A DNA stretch of 6,740 bases, from NCBI GenBank assembly GCA_017883355.1, contig JADGNS010000272.1, positions 1 to 6,740 of the forward strand. The letters run 5' to 3'. The notes below the pieces were generated by a model. It saw nothing but the letters and a program-made list of their open reading frames with translations, ran no database searches and was not told the origin of the DNA. This document shows, one piece after another, positions 1 through 4,040 of this stretch. Within the stretch, counting starts at the first letter, position 1. Each line of letters opens with the position of its first letter. Made by a program: the position numbers and the translations under genes. This stretch comes from Candidatus Solibacter sp. (GTDB lineage: Bacteria; Acidobacteriota; Terriglobia; Bryobacterales; Bryobacteraceae).

Positions 1-41
1 TTACCGATGGTGGTCAGTAACATCCCCATACAGGTGCGGGG

Positions 42-1364
42 TTATACGGCGTCGCTGATGCTGGTGAAGTTGAAGTCCTTGACCACCAGGGGCGGCGCGA
101 TCATGCCGCTTTCGCCTCCGCGGGTGCGGATGGGGCGGCCCATCGCGACCGTGTTCTGCAGCATGCGCACGGGGCTTTCGTTGAAACGGAAGTTCACCAC
201 GGGGCCGGTGACCTTGCCGCTTTCGATGAGGAAGAGGCCGTCGCGGGTGAGCCCGGTGAGTTGCACGGTCTGCGGATTCACCGTGCGGATGTACCAGAAG
301 CGCGTCACCAGAAGGCCGCGATCCACACCGGCGATCAGCTCGTCCAAAGTCTTGGTGCCGCCTTCCATCATGACGCCCGCAGGGAACGGTGTGGGTTCCT
401 TGCCGGCCTTCATCGCATAGTAGCGGTCGTAGAAGAGATTCTTCACCACGCCATTTTCGACCCACGTCATAGGGGCGCTGGGCAGGCCGCCGTTACCCCA
501 GGGCAGAACGGGATTCAGCTTGTTGAAGGGATCGCTGCGCAGCGTGATGAATTCCGGGAAGAGCTTTTCGCCCACCTGCGTGCCGCCGCCTTTCTTGCTC
601 ATGAAACTGCGGCCTTCCTCGGCTGCGCGGGCTTGCAGGGAGAAGGCCATCAGCGGAATCAGGTCGCCAACCGCGGTAGGTTCCAGCACCACGGTGTATT
701 TGCCGGGATCGAGTTTGACGGGATTCTTCCACTTCAGACACTTCTCCACCGCGGTCTGACCGAGGGCGGCGCCGGAGATGTCTTCGATGCGCACGGCGGG
801 GTGCGAGGCCCATCCCGAACTGGTGCCTTCCGGGTTGCGCACGGTGGTGGAGAGATAGGAATCGGTATAGCGGCCAAAACCGAAATTGCCCGCTTTGTTG
901 GCGATCGCGAAGTGCCCGGCATTGCGCTCGAAGTAGCCGGCGGCCACCAGCCCCTTGGCCTTGGCGGCGTCGATGATCGCCTTTACGTGCGGCACCAGCA
1001 CCGGATTGCGGGCTCGCGCCGTGGCATCGACCCAGTTATCTGCGGTGGCGTACTTCTGCGGGCCGAGCGGCGGGACACTCTCGGGGTTGGCCGGAGAGAT
1101 GAGGGCGAGCTGCTCGGCGGCGTGGACGGCCTCGCGGATGGCCTTGTCGTCAAAATCGTCCACGCTCGTGCTGCCGGTTTTCTGGTCCTTGGTGGCGGAG
1201 ATGGACAGCGACTGATTGGCCACGAAGCCGCTGGTGGTGACGCCATTGAGGGCGAAGCGGATGAAGGCGTCCTCGGTGGTGCTGAGATTGATGGAGCACT
1301 CCGGGAAGGTGGAGAACGAGAGGGCCTTTTGGGCGAGTTCCTGGAATTGATCTTTGGTGAGCAT
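42..1364 (-). CDS. tldE: TldE/PmbA-family protease subunit (non-catalytic partner of TldD)
   Basis: A 440-residue protein of the TldD/PmbA (TldE) family. In characterised members TldE lacks the metal site and pairs with TldD to form a protease that trims peptides (microcin maturation, CcdA antitoxin degradation in E. coli). Here there is no HExxxH motif, as expected for the partner subunit. The N-terminal domain spans about residues 10-200. The C-terminal beta-rich domain starts near residue 215 with DPGKYTVVLEP, which is typical of the family, and ends near 395-437 with LTRDGLFLIESGKV and PLVVKDFNFTSIS. The length is normal for the family (about 430-450). No signal peptide or membrane segment is visible, so by itself it should be cytoplasmic. 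The ATG start is supported by GAGGA four bases upstream; this site overlaps the TGA stop of tldD, with a 7-base gap, so the two genes are very likely translationally coupled. Family assignment is firm; the substrate is unknown. Confidence 0.93.
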   Translation of the reverse strand: MLTKDQFQELAQKALSFSTFPECSINLSTTEDAFIRFALNGVTTSGFVANQSLSISATKDQKTGSTSVDDFDDKAIREAVHAAEQLALISPANPESVPPLGPQKYATADNWVDATARARNPVLVPHVKAIIDAAKAKGLVAAGYFERNAGHFAIANKAGNFGFGRYTDSYLSTTVRNPEGTSSGWASHPAVRIEDISGAALGQTAVEKCLKWKNPVKLDPGKYTVVLEPTAVGDLIPLMAFSLQARAAEEGRSFMSKKGGGTQVGEKLFPEFITLRSDPFNKLNPVLPWGNGGLPSAPMTWVENGVVKNLFYDRYYAMKAGKEPTPFPAGVMMEGGTKTLDELIAGVDRGLLVTRFWYIRTVNPQTVQLTGLTRDGLFLIESGKVTGPVVNFRFNESPVRMLQNTVAMGRPIRTRGGESGMIAPPLVVKDFNFTSISDAV

Positions 1365-1368
1365 GGGG

Positions 1369-1373
1369 TCCTC
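1369..1373 (-). promoter_or_regulatory. Ribosome binding site of tldE inside the tldD stop
   Basis: Read on the minus strand, the junction is TGAGGACCCCATG. The GAGGA Shine-Dalgarno sequence shares bases with the TGA stop of tldD and sits four bases before the tldE ATG. This fixes the tldE start and implies reinitiation or coupling, giving balanced amounts of the two subunits. Confidence 0.7.
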
Positions 1374-2940
1374 AGTCGGTCTGGATGACGTTGATCTGGC
1401 GGAAGCGCGCGGGACTACAGGCGTGGCTCACGCTATTGATCTGGGTGGGCTCGCCCTTGCCGTCGTTGGGTGCGCCGTATTGCTGGTAGTAGGCGGGTCC
1501 GGCGATCGAGTCGCAGGCCTGCCAGAAATCCGTGGTGCGGGCCTGATAGGCGGCACGCGAGACCATGCCGGCCTTCTTGCCGTTCTTGATTTCCCAGAAG
1601 GCGTCGCCGCCGAATTGGAAGTTGTAGCGCTGTTGATCGATGGAGAAACTGCCGTCGCCATCGATCAGCAAGCCGTCCTCGACGCCGCCGATCAGGTCGT
1701 CGAGGGACGCGCCGGGCTTGCCGGCTTCGAGCGAGACGTTGGGCATGCGCTGGAAGGGGACGCTGCTCCAGCTATCGGCAAAACAGCAGCCGCGCGATTC
1801 CTTTTCGCCGACCAGCGCGGCCTGATCGCGGATGGTCTGATAGTGCTTGAAGATGCCCTTTTCGATGATGGGGAAGCGGGTGGCTTTGACGCCGTCATCG
1901 TCGTAGCCGACGGTGGCCAGGCCTTTCTCGCTGGTGCGGTCTCCCCAGACGTTGATCAGGTCGCTGCCGACGCGTTCCTTGCCCAGCTTGTCGAGCGTGA
2001 GGAAACTGGTGCCGGCGTAGTTGGCCTCGTAGCCGAGGGCGCGATCGAGTTCGGTAGAGTGCCCCAGGGACTCGTGGATGGTGAGCCACAGGTGGCTGGG
2101 GAGGAGAACGAGATCCTTCTTGCCGGCGGTGACGGGTGGGGACTTGAGGTGTTCGACTACTTCCTCGCGGACGCGCTGCGCATTTTCCACCAGGTTCATG
2201 ACGGCGACGAATTCGTAGCCCGCGGTGACCGGCGGCGGCTGGAACTTGCGGTTCTTGGAGAGTCCTTTGGCGACATCGACGGCGGTGGAATTGACGATGG
2301 CGTAGGTCTGCATGTTGAGTTGCTGGATGCTGGAGCCGACGCTCGAGGCGAAATATTTGTCCTCCTTGCGGAAGGCGAGGGTGCAGGCGGCGGCGAAGAC
2401 CTGCGGCGATTTCTTGGCTTCGGCGGCAGCGTTGCGGATGAGGTCGAGCTTCTCCTGGATGGGGACTTCGAAGGGGTCGCGCTGGTAAGGGGTCTGCCAG
2501 TAGTCCGTGTAAGCGGGGACAGGGGCGAGCACAACGGGCTTGTTCATGAGCGAGGCGTTGGCTTTGGCGACTTGCACCGCCTCGCCCGTGATCCGCGCGA
2601 TTTCCTCGGGTTTGACGAGGGGAGAGGCGGCGAAGCCCCAGGCGCCATCGACGATCACGCGGACGCCGAAACCGAAGCTGCCGCCATCGCCGATGCCGGG
2701 GACTTCGAGGGTTTTTCCGGTGCCGCGTTCAGGGTTGAGCCGGATGTTGAGGAACTGCTGCCGGGTTCGGATGATGCGGATATCGCAGTAGGAAGCCTTG
2801 AGCTTTTTGGCTTCGCGCAGGGCGACGGCGCCGAGGTTGGCCAGTTCGGGACTCGGCTTCTTGGCGCCGGCGGGGGCGGCGAAGAGGCGCGTGGCGAGGG
2901 CGGCGGCGCTGGTGTTGAGGAAAGTGCGTCTGGTGACCAT
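1372..2940 (-). CDS. tldD: TldD-family metalloprotease with Tat-like signal peptide
   Basis: A 522-residue TldD-family metallopeptidase subunit, promoter-proximal gene of the tldD-tldE pair. The metal-binding motif HESLGH (H289, E290, H294) matches the family HExxxH, followed by ELDRALGYEANYAGTSF, which is also typical. The N terminus is MVTRRTFLNTSAAALATRLF with APAGA after it: a twin-arginine motif (R4-R5-x-F-L), a moderately hydrophobic Ala-rich stretch and an AxA-like cleavage site near residue 24. It is therefore predicted to be exported by Tat, unlike E. coli TldD, which is cytoplasmic. The third metal ligand of E. coli TldD is a Cys in a CGK context near the C terminus; the equivalent here appears to be D493 (NDGKG), with another Cys, C508 (SHAC), 15 residues on. 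The start is chosen because AAGGGAG lies four bases upstream and the leader motif begins there. The frame stays open far upstream, but that extension is antisense to the next gene and is not family-like. The substrate is not predictable. Confidence 0.93.
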   Translation of the reverse strand: MVTRRTFLNTSAAALATRLFAAPAGAKKPSPELANLGAVALREAKKLKASYCDIRIIRTRQQFLNIRLNPERGTGKTLEVPGIGDGGSFGFGVRVIVDGAWGFAASPLVKPEEIARITGEAVQVAKANASLMNKPVVLAPVPAYTDYWQTPYQRDPFEVPIQEKLDLIRNAAAEAKKSPQVFAAACTLAFRKEDKYFASSVGSSIQQLNMQTYAIVNSTAVDVAKGLSKNRKFQPPPVTAGYEFVAVMNLVENAQRVREEVVEHLKSPPVTAGKKDLVLLPSHLWLTIHESLGHSTELDRALGYEANYAGTSFLTLDKLGKERVGSDLINVWGDRTSEKGLATVGYDDDGVKATRFPIIEKGIFKHYQTIRDQAALVGEKESRGCCFADSWSSVPFQRMPNVSLEAGKPGASLDDLIGGVEDGLLIDGDGSFSIDQQRYNFQFGGDAFWEIKNGKKAGMVSRAAYQARTTDFWQACDSIAGPAYYQQYGAPNDGKGEPTQINSVSHACSPARFRQINVIQTD

Positions 2941-2944
2941 GAGA

Positions 2945-2966
2945 CTCCCTTGAATAACTGAGTATA
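2945..2966 (-). promoter_or_regulatory. Predicted -10 box and ribosome binding site of the tldD-tldE operon
   Basis: On the minus strand TATACT (2966-2961) matches five of six bases of the sigma-70 -10 consensus, and AAGGGAG (2951-2945) is a strong Shine-Dalgarno four bases before the ATG at 2940. No convincing -35 is seen at 16-18 bases upstream. The implied leader is short (about 15 bases). Prediction only. Confidence 0.45.
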
Positions 2967-2999
2967 GACGCGTCCGACGGGTCCGGGTATGGGGAGAAG

Positions 3000-3040
3000 T
3001 TGAAGCGGCGCCGGAATCTGTTATCCTGCGCTCAAGGCGG
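3000..3040 (+). promoter_or_regulatory. Predicted promoter and ribosome binding site of the DUF4159 gene
   Basis: TTGAAG (3000-3005), a 16-base spacer, then TATCCT (3022-3027) preceded by TG (extended -10, TGTTATCCT). The Shine-Dalgarno-like AAGGCGG (3034-3040) lies five bases before the TTG start codon. With a start of transcription about seven bases after the -10, the mRNA would begin almost at the ribosome binding site. The promoter faces away from the tldD promoter, so 2941-3045 is a compact divergent control region. Confidence 0.45.
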
Positions 3041-3045
3041 TCCTC

Positions 3046-3894
3046 TTGATTTCTCGAAGGACGTTGGGACTGGTGGGATTTGGGTTGCTGGCGATGGGCG
3101 CGCTGTGCGCGTTCCAGAAGCCATTTCGCGTGTACCCCTCGATGGAGGCCTATGACAATATCCCCCTGCCTCCGGACTGGCAGGAGCAGGCCGAGTGGGT
3201 GCAGGCGCGGCTGATGTATCCGCAGCATCCCGAGGCGCGATTCGCGCGCTTTCGCTACGGGCGCCTGGACTGGCGGGAGGGAGGCACCAGTTGGACGCAG
3301 GACTATCCGCGCGCCGACCGGCATTTCGCGCTGGCGCTGCGGCGCCTGACGCGGATTCACGTGCGCAGTGTGGAGCAGCCGAGCAGCCCCGATGACGTCG
3401 ACGACTTCTTCAACTGGCCCTGGATGGTGGCGGGCGAGATGGGCGACTGGCTGCTCACCGACGCGCAGGTGAAAACGCTGCGCGAGTACCTGCTGCGCGG
3501 CGGCTTCATCTACATGGACGATTTCTGGGGGCCGGACGAGTATGCACGCTTCGCCGAGAGTATGACGCGCGTGTTCCCGGACCGTCCGGTAGTGGAGATC
3601 GAGAATCAGGATGCGATCTTCCACGCGGTCTACGATCTGGACGATCGCTACCAGGTGCTGGGGCAGTGGTCGCTGCGCGGAGGCGGCGGGTGGATGGGAC
3701 AGCGCGCGGCCGGAACCAAGGCGCACTGGATGGGGATCTATGACGATCGCAATCGCCTGATGGTGGCGATGACCTTCAACAGCGATGTCGGCGATTCCTG
3801 GGAGTGGGCGGACAGCCCGAGCTATCCGGAGAAATTCTCGGCGCTGGGGATCCGGCTGGGCGTGAACTACGTCGTGTATTCGATGACGCACTGA
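3046..3894 (+). CDS. Exported DUF4159-domain protein
   Basis: A 282-residue protein of the DUF4159 family, whose function is not established. Family members are often found near MoxR-type ATPases and DUF58 proteins, but none is next to this one. Visible features: N-terminal leader SRRTLGLVGFGLLAMGALCA (residues 3-22) with paired Arg and a hydrophobic core, so Sec or possibly Tat export. Then SWTQDYPRADRHF (about 80-95), FNWPWMVAGEMGDWLLTD (about 125-142), RGGFIYMDDFWG (about 152-163), and a C-terminal block SDVGDSWEWADSPSYP with an aromatic end. The RGGFIYMDDFWG block is characteristic and resembles strands of glutamine-amidotransferase/ThuA-like folds (inference). There is no lipobox (GALC has Leu at -1) and no other membrane segment. 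The TTG start is chosen because it has a good Shine-Dalgarno and includes the whole leader; the next in-frame ATG (3094) would cut the leader. It is a single gene: the gene to the left diverges and the one to the right has its own promoter. Confidence 0.85.
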   Translation: MISRRTLGLVGFGLLAMGALCAFQKPFRVYPSMEAYDNIPLPPDWQEQAEWVQARLMYPQHPEARFARFRYGRLDWREGGTSWTQDYPRADRHFALALRRLTRIHVRSVEQPSSPDDVDDFFNWPWMVAGEMGDWLLTDAQVKTLREYLLRGGFIYMDDFWGPDEYARFAESMTRVFPDRPVVEIENQDAIFHAVYDLDDRYQVLGQWSLRGGGGWMGQRAAGTKAHWMGIYDDRNRLMVAMTFNSDVGDSWEWADSPSYPEKFSALGIRLGVNYVVYSMTH

Positions 3895-3897
3895 GGG

Positions 3898-3917
3898 GGG
3901 CGCCGATTCAGGCGTCC
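3898..3917 (+). terminator. Weak hairpin after the DUF4159 gene
   Basis: A 7-base-pair stem (with one G-U pair) closing a six-base loop GATTCA begins three bases after the TGA stop. No run of T follows, so intrinsic termination would be poor. A second imperfect stem (ACCC at 3933-3936 with GGGT at 3947-3950) follows. It may be a weak terminator or an mRNA 3' end protector. Confidence 0.25.
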
Positions 3918-3949
3918 AGTCACCGCGCGCCTACCCACCTTAGGGCGGG

Positions 3950-3977
3950 TTGAAGCCTGAGCGCGGGGCGCTAAAAT
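3950..3977 (+). promoter_or_regulatory. Predicted sigma-70-type promoter of the GH2 gene
   Basis: TTGAAG (3950-3955), a 16-base spacer, and TAAAAT (3972-3977), the latter one base from the -10 consensus. Transcription would start near 3984, giving a leader of about 57 bases. The local AT-rich patch stands out in a GC-rich surrounding. This makes the GH2 gene its own transcription unit rather than part of an operon with the DUF4159 gene. Confidence 0.5.
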
Positions 3978-3983
3978 CTGAGT

Positions 3984-4007
3984 TCAACAGTTCGAATCGA
4001 CCGTTGA
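3984..4007. repeat. 24-base imperfect inverted repeat at the predicted transcription start of the GH2 gene
   Basis: Arms TCAACAGT (3984-3991) and ACCGTTGA (4000-4007) are complementary at seven of eight positions, around an 8-base centre TCGAATCG. The position, at or just after the predicted start of transcription, suits a repressor operator. As RNA it could fold as a 5'-end hairpin with a mismatch. No regulator gene is in the window. Confidence 0.4.
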
Positions 4008-4030
4008 CCCAGGATTTTTGACCCAGGATT
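4004..4030 (+). repeat. 13-base direct repeat in the GH2 leader
   Basis: TTGACCCAGGATT occurs at 4004-4016 and 4018-4030, separated by one base, so the repeat period is 14. The first copy overlaps the right arm of the inverted repeat by four bases. The second copy supplies the only plausible Shine-Dalgarno of the GH2 gene, AGGA at 4025-4028, twelve bases before the ATG, a rather long spacing. It may be a recent small duplication or paired regulator sites. Confidence 0.6.
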
Positions 4031-4040
4031 AATCACTCCT

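Noticed and set aside
1..20. Imperfect inverted repeat TTACCGA...TCAGTAA after tldE as a terminator
   Set aside because: Only four plus two base pairs with a mismatch, low stability, and no T run on the minus strand.
1..23. Possible start of another minus-strand gene (ATG at 23-21, reading MLLTTIG off the edge)
   Set aside because: Only seven codons are visible and the only purine-rich sequence, GGGG, touches the ATG with no spacing. It could continue the operon but cannot be supported from this window.
261..1388. 375-codon open frame on the plus strand opposite tldE
   Set aside because: Same shadow effect; no domain or ribosome binding site, and it lies over a clear family member.
1354..2961. 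535-codon open frame on the plus strand opposite tldD
   Set aside because: It mirrors the tldD codons in a GC-rich gene. The product is Gly/Asp/Glu-rich with no recognisable motif, and the minus-strand gene is certain.
2941..3891. Upstream in-frame extension of tldD, open on the minus strand across the whole DUF4159 gene
   Set aside because: The extension is antisense to a recognisable gene, rich in His, Arg, Gln and Pro, and without family features. The true tldD start has a ribosome binding site and a leader peptide at 2940.
4004..4033. TTGACC in the direct repeat as a second -35 box
   Set aside because: The -10 candidates at 17-18 bases (GATTAA, ATTAAT) are poor and transcription would start at or inside the start codon; the TTGAAG/TAAAAT promoter is much better.
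4031..4040. AATCACTCCT before the GH2 ATG, which resembles the 3' end of 16S rRNA
   Set aside because: This is the anti-Shine-Dalgarno-like strand, not a ribosome binding site. Ten bases of partial similarity are easily chance and no rRNA gene is present.
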